Below are positions 30,997 to 40,125 of a stretch of DNA of 41,046 nucleotides, piece after piece. The stretch spans positions 1-41,046 of the forward strand of contig CAZQDA010000013.1 of the NCBI GenBank assembly GCA_964592155.1. Direction: 5' to 3'. Made by a program: the position numbers and the translations under genes. The notes beneath the pieces are model-generated. The model saw only the letters and a program-made list of their open reading frames with translations. It did not search any database and had not been told where the DNA came from. Origin of the DNA: Christensenella sp964592155 (GTDB taxonomy: Bacteria > Bacillota > Clostridia > Christensenellales > Christensenellaceae). Each line of letters opens with the position of its first letter. Position 1 is the first letter of the stretch.

Positions 30997-31938
30997 ATGA
31001 AAAAACTATCAATTGTCGTACCTGTTTATTACAACGAAGAGAATTTGAGGGAAATGTACGCCCAATTGAGTGAAAAAGTCTTGGTACATTTGCTTGCCAG
31101 AGGCTATGAATATGAAATCATTATGGTGGACGACGGGTCGGGAGACGGCTCTTATTTGCTGATGGAAGAAATTGCCGCTCAGGACGCAAGCGTCACTCTG
31201 GTAAAATTATCTCGAAATTTTGGAGAGCACGCAGCGTTGCTTGCGGGTATAAACGCGTGCAGCGGAGATTGTGCTGTGAAAAAGTCCGCCGATTCACAGG
31301 AGCCTGCAGAGCTCATTTTGGAGATGCTCAGCAAGTATGAGGAAGGTAACGATGTGGTTCTCGCGGTGCGCGAAGCGCGGGATGAATCAGGTTTGCAGAC
31401 CTTTCTTGGGAATCAATATGCCCACATGATGCGCAAAATTGCATTTGAAAACATGCCAAAGGGAGGCTTCGATAGTTTTTTGATTGACCGCAAGGTGATC
31501 GATGTGCTTCTCACGATGGACGAACTGAATTCGCCGCTGACCGAGCAGATTTTATGGAGCGGGTTTCGGACGGCGCAGGTGCCCTACACAAGGATGAAAC
31601 GCACCGCCGGAAAATCAATGTGGACTTTTTCCAAAAAAATAAAGTTGGTCATGGATTCCCTTTATGGTTTTTCCAGTGTTCCAATTAAGGTGATTTCAGC
31701 AATTGGCGGGATTTCCTTTTGTGTATCCGCCATCTGGTTGATTTGTATACTGATAACAGGTGGGGTTACGGGCGTGGCGCCGGATCGTTTTGCGGTGCTG
31801 CTTCTCGTGCTTTTTTTATTGTTCGGTTTGCTTATGATAGCTGCGGGGGTTCTGGGCGGATATTTGTGGCGCGCGTTTGACGCCGCGCGAAAAAGACCTG
31901 TATTTGTTGTTGAGAAGGTCAAAAAGAATGATAACTGA
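30997..31938 (+). CDS. GT2 glycosyltransferase with two C-terminal membrane helices
   Basis: The 313-residue protein is of the dolichol-phosphate-mannose-synthase/GtrB type. The N-terminal GT-A domain starts KKLSIVVPVYYNEENL with VDDGSGDGS near 47-56 for nucleotide binding. The family DADLQDPPE segment appears as SADSQEPAEL, keeping the D. Two hydrophobic helices near the end (VISAIGGISFCVSAIWLICIL and LLLVLFLLFGLLMIAAGVLGGYL) anchor it. AAAGGAG precedes the ATG at 30997. It probably loads a sugar onto a polyprenyl phosphate for a flipped, membrane-side donor. It overlaps the next gene by 11 bases; together they form a donor-maker and user pair. Confidence 0.9.
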   Translation: MKKLSIVVPVYYNEENLREMYAQLSEKVLVHLLARGYEYEIIMVDDGSGDGSYLLMEEIAAQDASVTLVKLSRNFGEHAALLAGINACSGDCAVKKSADSQEPAELILEMLSKYEEGNDVVLAVREARDESGLQTFLGNQYAHMMRKIAFENMPKGGFDSFLIDRKVIDVLLTMDELNSPLTEQILWSGFRTAQVPYTRMKRTAGKSMWTFSKKIKLVMDSLYGFSSVPIKVISAIGGISFCVSAIWLICILITGGVTGVAPDRFAVLLLVLFLLFGLLMIAAGVLGGYLWRAFDAARKRPVFVVEKVKKNDN

Positions 31939-33307
31939 AAAAAAGTTAAAAAAAAGATCGGCTTGGGAATGGATCCGTCAGGAACATATTTTATTGATTC
32001 TTATTTTGTTTTTTTGCTATTATGCGTGGAGCAGGTTGCTGCCTCCCTATGTGGCGCCTGACGAAGGGATGCGTTTCCAGATACCGAATTTCATTTATGA
32101 GAATGGGTATCTGCCTCACGGTGCGGATCCTGCAATCAGGGATTCTATGTGGGGGATTTCCTATGGATTTACGCCGATTTTGCCACAAATTATTGGCGCA
32201 GGCTTTATGAAGATTGCAAGTTTATTTACCACCGATGGTTTTTCTCTGTTGATGGCAGCGAGAATGGTGAGTATTTTAAGCGCAACGGCTACCTCCTGGT
32301 TTGCGATAAAAATTTCGGAACGCCTTTTTCAGGGGATGATGCGATGGGTTTTTGTCATTTTGGTCGCACTTCTTCCACAGTTTATGTTTTTGGGGGCCTA
32401 TATCAATAACGATTGCTTTGCGATTTTTTCAAGCTCGATCATTTTTTATGCGTGGGTGATTGGGTTGCAGGAAAATTGGCCGGTCAAAAGCTGCATTATG
32501 CTTGGGATCGGTATGGGACTGTGCGCAATGTCTTACTATAATGCGTATGGATGGCTTCTCATGAGTGTCGTTTTGTTTTTTGTTTCTGCAATCATGATTG
32601 ACCGTGAAAAATGGAGCCATCGCGCATTTCGAAAAAAGGTGTACCTGATTGCGGCGCTTTTTCTGGCGATTGCCGCATGGTGGTTTATTCGCAGCTACAT
32701 CATCTATGACGGAGATTTTCTGGGGCTCAATATTTCAGAGCATTACAAAGAGCTTTATGCGATTGACGACTTAAAGCCGTCACACTATCAGACGGTTGCG
32801 GATCAGGGGATATCGCTCGTCAGCATGCTCATAAGCATGAACTGGCTGGCGCTCACGTTTTGCAGTGCCGTCGGCTTGTTTGGATCGATGGATATTTTCC
32901 TGCCGATTTGGATTTATGCCGCGTATGCGGCTCTGTTTTTGGCAGGCTTTATTGGCATGCTGATCCGGTTTGTTGGTTTTATAAAAAATAAGAAAGAAAA
33001 AAGAAGTGGCAAGAAGTGGTTGCTTGGAATTTGCATGTTGTTTACAATGATAATTCCGGTTATTCTGAGCATGTATTATTCTTATGCCAGCGATTTTCAG
33101 CCGCAGGGCAGATATGTTTTATCGATGCTGATTCCGTTCATGGTGTTTGTGGTGCTTGGGCTGGAAACGCTTGCAAAAAAGTTGATCAGAAAAAAACAAA
33201 TCAGAAAAACAGCGGCAATTTGTTTATGCGGCGTACTTGTATTGCTTACGGTATGGGCTTTTGCAGGAACCTACGTGCAGACCTATTTGCCGCATATGCC
33301 GCTTTAA
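31928..33307 (+). CDS. DUF2142/GT-C-like multispanning membrane protein
   Basis: The protein has 459 residues from the ATG at 31928, with GAGAAGG nine bases upstream; the longer frame begins inside the GT2 gene. It has about 10-11 membrane spans. The first external loop holds PPYVAPDEGMRFQIPNF, the acidic D-E motif placed as in GT-C-fold glycosyltransferases and DUF2142 membrane proteins. A later loop has HYKELYAIDDLKPSHYQ, and the C-terminal loop YYSYASDFQPQGRYVL is typical. It likely transfers a lipid-linked sugar, supplied by the upstream GT2, to a surface glycan on the outer face of the membrane. The acceptor is unknown. Confidence 0.85.
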   Translation: MITEKKLKKRSAWEWIRQEHILLILILFFCYYAWSRLLPPYVAPDEGMRFQIPNFIYENGYLPHGADPAIRDSMWGISYGFTPILPQIIGAGFMKIASLFTTDGFSLLMAARMVSILSATATSWFAIKISERLFQGMMRWVFVILVALLPQFMFLGAYINNDCFAIFSSSIIFYAWVIGLQENWPVKSCIMLGIGMGLCAMSYYNAYGWLLMSVVLFFVSAIMIDREKWSHRAFRKKVYLIAALFLAIAAWWFIRSYIIYDGDFLGLNISEHYKELYAIDDLKPSHYQTVADQGISLVSMLISMNWLALTFCSAVGLFGSMDIFLPIWIYAAYAALFLAGFIGMLIRFVGFIKNKKEKRSGKKWLLGICMLFTMIIPVILSMYYSYASDFQPQGRYVLSMLIPFMVFVVLGLETLAKKLIRKKQIRKTAAICLCGVLVLLTVWAFAGTYVQTYLPHMPL

Positions 33308-33334
33308 ATTGATACCGGAGAGATAGGAGATTAT

Positions 33335-34480
33335 ATGATTAATTTTAACATCCCGCCCTGCGGGCCTAAAAGCCTGAAATATGTACAGCGGGCGGTGGAG
33401 AAGCACCAAATCTGCGGGGATGGGGAATTCACGCAAAAATGCAGCCAGTGGCTAAAGCTGAATTGTAGCATTTCAAATGTGTTTTTAACGACGTCTTGTA
33501 CTCATGCACTCGAGATGGCGGCGCTTTTATGCGAAATACAGGCAGGCGATGAAATTATTATGCCTGCGTATACGTTTGTGTCCACAGCAGACGCTTTTGT
33601 GCTGCGGGGAGCAAAAATTGTTTTTGTGGACATACGGCCCGATACGATGAATATCGATGAAAAACTAATTGAAGAAGCGGTGACTCCAAAAACAAAGGCA
33701 ATTGTACCCGTGCACTATGCAGGGGTATCCTGCGAAATGGATGTCATATTGGAAATCGCCCAAAGGCATGGCTTAAAAGTTATTGAAGACGCTGCGCAGG
33801 GGATCAAATCAACCTATCACGGAAAGCCGTTGGGTACGCTGGGTGATTTTGGCTGCCTCAGCTTTCATGAAACAAAAAATTATAGTATGGGAGAAGGCGG
33901 AGCGATCCTGTTCCACGGGTCAAAGTATACGGAGCGCGCGGAGATTATCAGGGAAAAGGGAACAAACAGGAGCAAGTTTTTCCGTGGGCAGATCGATAAA
34001 TATACGTGGGTGGATTGCGGTTCTTCTTACTTGCCGAGCGACATAAACGCGGCCTATCTTCTGGGGCAGCTCAAAATTGCGGATGAAATTTTCGAAGACC
34101 GTATGCAAAGCTGGAACCGTTATTATAATGGGCTATCGAATTTGGCAAAGCAAGGGATTTTAGAGTTGCCGGTGATTCCGGGCGAGTGCGGGCACAACGC
34201 CCATATGTTCTATATTAAGACAAAGGATTTGGAAGAACGGACAGAGCTTATGTCTTTTTTGAAAAGCAAATATATCGAAACGGCATTCCACTATATTCCG
34301 CTGCACACGTCTCCGGCGGGAGAGCGGTTCGGGCGGTTTTATGGGGAAGACCGGTATACCACAAAGGAAAGCGAACGGTTGCTCCGCCTGCCTATGTATT
34401 ACGGGCTCAGCAAGAACGATCTTGATTATGTGGTTTCTACCATCCATGAATATTACAGGCATAAAGAGGATGAAGCGTGA
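33335..34480 (+). CDS. WecE/RffA-like sugar nucleotide aminotransferase
   Basis: The 381-residue protein is a DegT/DnrJ/EryC1 PLP aminotransferase. The PLP lysine is K181 in FHETKNYSMGEGG, and D152 in VIEDAAQG binds the ring nitrogen. FNIPPCGPKSL and SFHETKNYSMGEGGA strongly resemble dTDP-4-amino-4,6-dideoxygalactose transaminase. It should move an amino group from glutamate to a 4-keto-6-deoxy sugar nucleotide. GGAGATAGGAG precedes the ATG at 33335. It overlaps the ATP-grasp gene by four bases. No dTDP-sugar synthesis genes lie in the window, so the keto-sugar comes from elsewhere. Confidence 0.9.
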   Translation: MINFNIPPCGPKSLKYVQRAVEKHQICGDGEFTQKCSQWLKLNCSISNVFLTTSCTHALEMAALLCEIQAGDEIIMPAYTFVSTADAFVLRGAKIVFVDIRPDTMNIDEKLIEEAVTPKTKAIVPVHYAGVSCEMDVILEIAQRHGLKVIEDAAQGIKSTYHGKPLGTLGDFGCLSFHETKNYSMGEGGAILFHGSKYTERAEIIREKGTNRSKFFRGQIDKYTWVDCGSSYLPSDINAAYLLGQLKIADEIFEDRMQSWNRYYNGLSNLAKQGILELPVIPGECGHNAHMFYIKTKDLEERTELMSFLKSKYIETAFHYIPLHTSPAGERFGRFYGEDRYTTKESERLLRLPMYYGLSKNDLDYVVSTIHEYYRHKEDEA

Positions 34481-35619
34481 AAAAAATAGTCATTATCGGC
34501 GCGGGTGAATTTCAAAATCCATTGATCGTCAGAGCGAAGGAGCTGGGGTTTGAAGCGCATGTATTTGCGTGGGAAAGCGGCGATATTGGAGAAAAAACGG
34601 CGGATTACTTTTATCCGGTCAGCATCACAGAAAAAGAAAAGATTCTGGAGGTGTGCAGAAAGATAAAGCCGGATGCTGTTACCACAATTGCTTCCGACCT
34701 TGCAACTGTGACTGTGGGATATGTTGCGCAGGCGCTGGGCCTGCCTTGCAACAGCGAACAGTGTATTCGTTGTTCTACCAACAAATATGAGATGCGAAAA
34801 GCATTCCAGGAGGCGGGAATTAAGACGCCCGGCTTTTATCGCATCAGTAATGAAGAAGAACTGGAATCGCTGAGCAGCCTTACATATCCGCTGATCATAA
34901 AGCCGGTTGACCGTTCGGGCAGCAGGGGAATTGCAAAAGTACATTCGCAGGAGCAGGCAAAAAAGGCTGCCCGAAAGGCGATAGAACATTCGTTTGAAAA
35001 AATGGCGATTGCAGAAGAATTCATCGACGGGCCGGAGTATAGCTGTGAATGTATTTCACAGAATGGAAATCATCATTTTTTGGCGTTTACCAAAAAATAT
35101 ACGACCGGAGCGCCCCGTTTTATCGAGACAGGGCATATGCAGCCTTCCGATATTCCGGAGCAGTGGCAGGACGCGATAAAAACAGCGGTGTTTTCTGCGC
35201 TTGACGCGCTTAAAGTAACGACTGGAGCGTCTCACGCGGAATTTCGGCTTTCCGGAGAAGGGGAGCCGACGATCATCGAGATTGGCGCGCGTATGGGGGG
35301 AGATTGCATTGGCTCTCATCTGGTACGTCTTTCGACAGGGTATGATTTCCTGCGCATGGTAATTGAGGCCGCACAGGGAAAAAAGCTTACGATAGAGCGA
35401 GGGGCACACAGCACATTTGCCGTCATCCGTTTTTTGTTTACGCAGGAAGATATTTTGACCGAAGAACGACTTGAAGCGGATTTGAAAGGGCTGATCTGTG
35501 AGAAAAGTCCAATCCGCAAGGAAAACTTGTCAAAAGCAACCGACAGTTCCACGCGGGCGGGATACTATATCGTGGCGGGGGATGACAAGCAGGCTGTAAA
35601 AAGAATGTTGCAGCTATAA
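34477..35619 (+). CDS. ATP-grasp ligase (carbamoyl-phosphate-synthase-like family)
   Basis: The 380-residue protein starts with GTG at 34477 overlapping the previous stop (GTGA), with AGAGGA upstream. A Rossmann-like pre-domain (KKIVIIGAGEFQNPLIVRAKELG) leads to the ATP-grasp domain: YPLIIKPVDRSGSRGIAKV is the phosphate/lysine loop, EEFIDGPEYSCECI follows, and ASHAEFRLSGEG and IIEIGARMGGDCIGSHLV hold the metal-binding acids. This type joins a carboxylate to an amine using ATP. Next to an amino-sugar-making transaminase it may attach an amino acid or other acid to the 4-amino group. The acceptor is inferred from neighbour order only. Confidence 0.85.
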   Translation: MKKIVIIGAGEFQNPLIVRAKELGFEAHVFAWESGDIGEKTADYFYPVSITEKEKILEVCRKIKPDAVTTIASDLATVTVGYVAQALGLPCNSEQCIRCSTNKYEMRKAFQEAGIKTPGFYRISNEEELESLSSLTYPLIIKPVDRSGSRGIAKVHSQEQAKKAARKAIEHSFEKMAIAEEFIDGPEYSCECISQNGNHHFLAFTKKYTTGAPRFIETGHMQPSDIPEQWQDAIKTAVFSALDALKVTTGASHAEFRLSGEGEPTIIEIGARMGGDCIGSHLVRLSTGYDFLRMVIEAAQGKKLTIERGAHSTFAVIRFLFTQEDILTEERLEADLKGLICEKSPIRKENLSKATDSSTRAGYYIVAGDDKQAVKRMLQL

Positions 35620-35635
35620 AAGCGAAAAAAGCAAA

Positions 35636-35667
35636 GGCGTTCCTGATGCGCGGGAGCGCCTTTTTTT
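35636..35667 (+). terminator. Rho-independent terminator after the glycan operon
   Basis: GGCGTTCC (35636-35643) pairs with GGAGCGCC (35653-35660), one G-T included, followed by seven T. It ends the operon from the GT2 gene. Confidence 0.9.
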
Positions 35668-35677
35668 CGTGCAAAGG

Positions 35678-35706
35678 TTGTTATGGAAGAGAATCAGGTT
35701 TATAAT
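35678..35706 (+). promoter_or_regulatory. Promoter for lrgA-lrgB
   Basis: TTGTTA (35678-35683) and TATAAT (35701-35706) are 17 bases apart. The start near 35713 lies downstream of an in-frame ATG at 35683, which rules that ATG out as the lrgA start. Confidence 0.7.
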
Positions 35707-35745
35707 CCGTATGTATCCTATTTTTTGAAAATGGAAAGGACGAAA

Positions 35746-36114
35746 ATGAAAACAATAGTTCAAGTGGGCATCATACTGTCTGTGTGTTTTGTGGGAGAGC
35801 TGCTTTCAAAAGTGGTTCCGCTCCCGGCAAGCGTGCTCAGCATGGTTTTACTGTTTCTGCTCTTGCTTCTGAAGTGGATTAAACCAAGGCAGATTGAAAA
35901 GTTTGGTGATTTTTTATTGAAAAATATGGCGTTCTTTTTTATTCCAGCCGGAGTTGCCATTATGGAGCAATTTGATTTGCTCAAAAACTATCTGGCTCCT
36001 TTTCTGGCGATTTGCTTTATTACAACGATTATCACATTTTTGGTCACAGTCTATACGGTCAAAGCGGTGATGGCCCTTCAGAAAAAGGGAAAGGAGAGGC
36101 ATGAACATGAATGA
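35746..36114 (+). CDS. lrgA: CidA/LrgA family holin-like protein
   Basis: From the ATG at 35746 the protein has 122 residues, the family's usual size, with GGAAAGGA just upstream. It has four hydrophobic helices and the signatures ELLSKVVPLPASVLSMVLLF and KNMAFFFIPAGVAIMEQFD. Proteins of this type work with LrgB in the membrane and modulate murein hydrolase activity, or in some bacteria export small acids such as pyruvate. It overlaps lrgB by several bases, as usual for the pair. No LytTR-type regulator lies beside it. Confidence 0.92.
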   Translation: MKTIVQVGIILSVCFVGELLSKVVPLPASVLSMVLLFLLLLLKWIKPRQIEKFGDFLLKNMAFFFIPAGVAIMEQFDLLKNYLAPFLAICFITTIITFLVTVYTVKAVMALQKKGKERHEHE

Positions 36115-36787
36115 ATTTGTCTCCTCGCCGTTTTTTGGTATTCTATTGTGCATCGGCACTTATGCGGTAGGCTGGTGGATCAACCAAAAAACGAAGTCGC
36201 CCATCGCAAATCCACTCTTGATTTCAATGGCTTTGGTAATTGTCGTTTTATCTGTTTTCGGAATACCGTTGGAGGATTTTAACAAGGGCGGAGACCTGAT
36301 CGGATTCTTTTTGATTCCGGCGACTGCGGCGCTCGCCTTATCGATCTACAGGCAGCTATGGCTGCTGAAGCGCAATTTCCTGCCGATTGTGATTGGCGCG
36401 GCGGCAGGTTCTTTTGCCTCCATGGCAAGCGTATACGGACTATGCAAGCTGTTTGGTGTAGACAGGGTGGTGCTCCAGTCCCTTGTTCCCAAATCGGTTA
36501 CTACGCCGATTGCCATGGATATTTCTGTGCGGTTGGGCGGGGAACCGTCGATCACTGTGGCTGCTGTGATTATCACAGGGATTATCGGCGCGATTCTCGC
36601 GCCGGTGATGATTAAGGCTCTGCGCATCAATAACTCCATTGCGGCAGGCGTTGCCATTGGGACCTCCAGCCATGCGTTAGGAACCGCAAAGGCGCTGGAG
36701 ATAGGAGAAGTGGAAGGAGCGATGAGCGGCCTTGCCATTGGAATATCCGGTGTACTGACAGTGCTGTTTGCGATGTTGATTTCATGA
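36101..36787 (+). CDS. lrgB: LrgB/CidB family membrane protein
   Basis: The 228-residue integral membrane protein has about 6-7 spans. Family motifs are FGIPLEDFNKGGDLIGFFLIPATAALA, LVPKSVTTPIAMDIS, and GTSSHALGTAKALEIGEVEGAMSGLAIG near the C-terminus. The start may be ATG 36101 or ATG 36107, four or ten bases after AAGGAG; both overlap lrgA's end. It acts together with LrgA in the membrane, controlling autolysis or small-molecule export. It is the last gene of its two-gene operon. Confidence 0.92.
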   Translation: MNMNEFVSSPFFGILLCIGTYAVGWWINQKTKSPIANPLLISMALVIVVLSVFGIPLEDFNKGGDLIGFFLIPATAALALSIYRQLWLLKRNFLPIVIGAAAGSFASMASVYGLCKLFGVDRVVLQSLVPKSVTTPIAMDISVRLGGEPSITVAAVIITGIIGAILAPVMIKALRINNSIAAGVAIGTSSHALGTAKALEIGEVEGAMSGLAIGISGVLTVLFAMLIS

Positions 36788-36898
36788 ATGATAAAAAGAC
36801 CATTTACTGGGGCTGCGCATGCGGCTCTTCTTATTTTAATATTCAAAAAATTTTCATAAACGTGCCCGGAAACAAAGGGTTTGCAAGGGGCGGTTTAT

Positions 36899-36927
36899 TT
36901 GATTTCAAGCGAATAACATGGTAAAAT
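36899..36927 (+). promoter_or_regulatory. Promoter for the polA operon
   Basis: TTGATT (36899-36904) and TAAAAT (36922-36927) are 17 bases apart; the start near 36935 leaves a leader of about 66 bases. The rest of 36788-37000 shows no gene and no strong terminator for lrgB. Confidence 0.6.
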
Positions 36928-37000
36928 AAATCATTAACGGTCGGGCGAAGTTGCAGGGAGTTGTGCATTCGAATCAGCCAGGCCGCGGCGGGAGGTTTTT

Positions 37001-39517
37001 ATGGCACAAAAGCTGTTGGCGATAGACGGAAACAGCCTTGTTTTTAGAGCATATTGGGCGTTGCCCACAACCATGCAGGACAAAGAGGGAAGGCCGACAA
37101 ACGCGATGTACGGTTTTTTTACCATGCTGTTTCGCATGATAGACGAATATCAGCCGACGCATGTTGCAGTTGCGTTTGACCGCAAAGAGAAAACATTCCG
37201 GCATGAAAAATATGCCGAATATAAAGCGGGGAGACGGAAAACACCGGAGGAGTTATTAGAGCAGATTCCCATGCTGCAGGACGCGCTTAAGCAAATCGGC
37301 ATCCGTTATACCGAGCAGGCGGGATATGAGGCGGACGATATTATTGGCGCGCTCTCCATGCAGGCGGAAAAACAAAAAATGCAAACCTATATTTTTACGG
37401 CGGATAAAGATCAACTGCAATTGATTGACGGGCATGTAACTGTGGTGCTGACCAAAAAAGGCGTTACGGAAACCAAGCTGATGACTAAAGAAGCCCTGAT
37501 GGAAGAGATGGGGCTCACCCCGGCGCAGATTCCTGATTTAAAAGCGCTGATGGGAGACGCTTCAGATAATATTCCGGGCATTGCGGGTGTGGGCGAAAAG
37601 ACGGCCCTTAAGCTGCTGCATGAATATCATACGATTGAGAATCTATATGATCATATTGACGAGATGCCCAAAAATAAGCTGCACGAAAAACTTGAGGGGG
37701 GCAAAGAGTCCGCTTTTATGTCCAAAGATTTGGCCACGATTGAAGTGGAAATGCCTCTTGAGAAAGAGGTGGACTCGTTTGCGTTTTCAGGGTTTGATCT
37801 TGACGGAATGCGTATGATGAGTGAAAAATATGGATTCAAGTCTTTCCTGAAGCGCTTTGACGTGCAGCAGGAGGAAAAGAAAAAGACAGAGGAAAAGAAG
37901 ATTTCGCCGCAGGAACTCAGCCTGTTTGACGACGTTTATGAATTTGCACTGCTTTTGAAGGACGGTGTCAGAATTGCAATCGACGGAGAAACGGAGTATG
38001 TGATTCCGCTAAAGCTTACGCTGCTTGACGAGGGCTATGATCTGGGCGATGTTTTAAAGGCGCTCAAGCCTTTTATGCAGGAGAAAAAGGTGATTGCCCA
38101 TGATGTCAAAAAGCTGATGCACGAATGGGGAGAGGACTATTTCCATGAGTTTTATGATGTTATGCTGGGAGCATGGGTGCTTAATCCGTCGCATTCGAAA
38201 TATGATATGCAAAGCATTATGAAGCGTGCCGAGCGTGAGGAAAACGCAGCGGATTTATTTTCTTTGGCACAGCAGCAACAGGATGAAATAGAGCGCAATG
38301 AGCTTGCGGAGGTTTTCTATGAAATTGAACTGCCGCTGCTTAAGGTGCTATATGGTATGGAAAAGGAAGGATTTCAGGTAAGCGACAGTGAATTAAAGGC
38401 GCTGGGGGAGAAATATGATGCGCAGATTGCATCGCTTTCAGCGCAGATATTTCAGCTTTCCGGCGGGGAGTTTAATATCAGCTCCACCAAGCAGCTTGCA
38501 GAAATTTTATTTGAAAAGCTGGGGCTCCCTGTGGTGAAAAAGACAAAGACCGGTTATTCCACAGATGTGGAGGTGTTGGAAAAGCTGGAAAAGAAACATC
38601 CGGTTATTCCCAAAATCATGGAATATCGAACGCTTACCAAACTGAAAGGAACCTATGTGGATGGTCTTCGGAATCTGATTCGCAGCGGGGTGATTCATAC
38701 CACGTTTTTGCAGACTGCAACCGCGACGGGAAGATTATCGAGTGTGGAACCGAATTTGCAGAATATTCCCATCAAATCAGCGATGGCAAATGATATCAGG
38801 GGGGCGTTCATTGCGCCGGAGGGGTATCAGATTGTTTCGGCGGATTATTCGCAGATCGAGCTGCGGATTTTAGCGTCGGTTGCGGATGATAAGCATTTGA
38901 AAGACGCTTTTATGAAAGGACAGGATATTCATACCAGAACCGCGGCGGAAGTGTTGGGAAAAGCGCTTGAAGATGTGACGCCGCAAGAACGCGCAAGCGC
39001 GAAAGCCGTTAATTTTGGGATTGTTTATGGAATCAGTGATTTTGGACTCGCGCGCAATTTGGGGATTACAAGAAAGCAGGCGGCTGATTATATCGCGCGA
39101 TATTTTGAGGAGTTTGGCGGAGTGCGCAAGTATATGGACGAAATTATTGTACGCGCGCATGAGGATGGCTTTGTACGTACGATTTGCGGACGTATCCGCT
39201 ATATTCCGGAGCTTTCTTCAGGAAACTACAACATTCGTTCCTTTGGTGAGCGGGCAGCGCTCAATACGCCCATTCAGGGCAGCGCTGCGGATGTCATCAA
39301 AATTGCGATGAACAAGGTCGCGGCCAAGCTGAGCGAAAAAAATTATGATGCCAAGATGATTTTACAGGTGCACGACGAATTGATTTTATATGTAAAGGAC
39401 GAAGAAAGCCACAAGGCACAGGAAATGCTTCGCGAGTGCATGGAAAACGCGGTGAAACTGAGCGTGCCTCTGCGTGTTAATGTGGCACAGGGGAAAACAT
39501 GGGCGCAAGCAAAGTAA
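37001..39517 (+). CDS. polA: DNA polymerase I
   Basis: The 838-residue enzyme fills gaps and removes RNA primers. Residues 1-290 are the 5'-3' exonuclease (LLAIDGNSLVFRAYWALP, AVAFDRKEKTFRHEKYAEYKAGR, YEADDIIGAL, GDASDNIPGIAGVGEKTA). Residues about 310-450 are a shrunken 3'-5' exonuclease remnant: the DxE pair is not seen, so proofreading is probably lost, as in many Bacillota. The polymerase domain has motif A SADYSQIELR (about 612), motif B RASAKAVNFGIVYG (about 664) and motif C VHDE (about 790). GGGAGG precedes the ATG. It overlaps coaE by 19 bases, starting a polA-coaE-transglycosylase operon. Confidence 0.97.
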   Translation: MAQKLLAIDGNSLVFRAYWALPTTMQDKEGRPTNAMYGFFTMLFRMIDEYQPTHVAVAFDRKEKTFRHEKYAEYKAGRRKTPEELLEQIPMLQDALKQIGIRYTEQAGYEADDIIGALSMQAEKQKMQTYIFTADKDQLQLIDGHVTVVLTKKGVTETKLMTKEALMEEMGLTPAQIPDLKALMGDASDNIPGIAGVGEKTALKLLHEYHTIENLYDHIDEMPKNKLHEKLEGGKESAFMSKDLATIEVEMPLEKEVDSFAFSGFDLDGMRMMSEKYGFKSFLKRFDVQQEEKKKTEEKKISPQELSLFDDVYEFALLLKDGVRIAIDGETEYVIPLKLTLLDEGYDLGDVLKALKPFMQEKKVIAHDVKKLMHEWGEDYFHEFYDVMLGAWVLNPSHSKYDMQSIMKRAEREENAADLFSLAQQQQDEIERNELAEVFYEIELPLLKVLYGMEKEGFQVSDSELKALGEKYDAQIASLSAQIFQLSGGEFNISSTKQLAEILFEKLGLPVVKKTKTGYSTDVEVLEKLEKKHPVIPKIMEYRTLTKLKGTYVDGLRNLIRSGVIHTTFLQTATATGRLSSVEPNLQNIPIKSAMANDIRGAFIAPEGYQIVSADYSQIELRILASVADDKHLKDAFMKGQDIHTRTAAEVLGKALEDVTPQERASAKAVNFGIVYGISDFGLARNLGITRKQAADYIARYFEEFGGVRKYMDEIIVRAHEDGFVRTICGRIRYIPELSSGNYNIRSFGERAALNTPIQGSAADVIKIAMNKVAAKLSEKNYDAKMILQVHDELILYVKDEESHKAQEMLRECMENAVKLSVPLRVNVAQGKTWAQAK

Positions 39518-40125
39518 AACGGATCATTGGCCTGACGGGAAATAGCGGCGCGGGAAAAAGCACCGTAGCTTCTTATTTGCAAAAACTGGGAGCGGAAGTG
39601 ATCGATGCCGATCAAATATCTCATGATATTTGTGAGCCGGGGCAAAGTGGATATGAACAGGTCAGGCGCGAATTTGGAGAACGCTTTTTTGAACAGGACG
39701 GGCGGCTTGACCGACACAAACTTGGCGCATATGTGTTCGCGGATAAGAAAGAGCGCAAAAGGCTGGAGCATATTTTGCATCCGCTGGTGTTAAGGGAAAT
39801 GACAGACAGAATCCTTGCGTCACAAAACCGGACGGTTGTGGTAGACTGCGCGCTCCTGCTTGAGGCGGGACTCCATCACCATGTTGATGAGATATGGCTG
39901 GTGACAGCCGAAGACGGAAGAAAAAAACAAAGGATTCGCAGCAGGGACGGCATTGACGAAGAGCATGCGAAAAACAGGCTGAAGAGCCAGAAGAAACAGG
40001 AAGAATTACGCTTGCATGCGGATGTTGAAATTAGAAACGATGGAAGTCTTTTTGAACTGGAAAAACAAGTGGGAGAATATTTTTATGGCAAATGTGAGGG
40101 CAAGAGGAACTTATCGCAGGAATAG
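39499..40125 (+). CDS. coaE: Dephospho-CoA kinase
   Basis: The 208-residue protein phosphorylates the ribose of dephospho-CoA, the last step of coenzyme A synthesis. The P-loop GNSGAGKST is at 14-22, IDADQISHDICEPGQ follows with the substrate aspartate, and HILHPLVLREM and VVDCALLLEAGL are family features. The start overlaps polA's 3' end. The polA-coaE arrangement is common in Bacillota. Its 3' end overlaps the next gene by 41 bases. Confidence 0.95.
   Translation: MGASKVKRIIGLTGNSGAGKSTVASYLQKLGAEVIDADQISHDICEPGQSGYEQVRREFGERFFEQDGRLDRHKLGAYVFADKKERKRLEHILHPLVLREMTDRILASQNRTVVVDCALLLEAGLHHHVDEIWLVTAEDGRKKQRIRSRDGIDEEHAKNRLKSQKKQEELRLHADVEIRNDGSLFELEKQVGEYFYGKCEGKRNLSQE

Noticed and set aside
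35683..35745. Earlier in-frame ATG for lrgA
   Set aside because: It falls within the predicted promoter and lacks a ribosome binding site; the ATG at 35746 gives the family's normal length.
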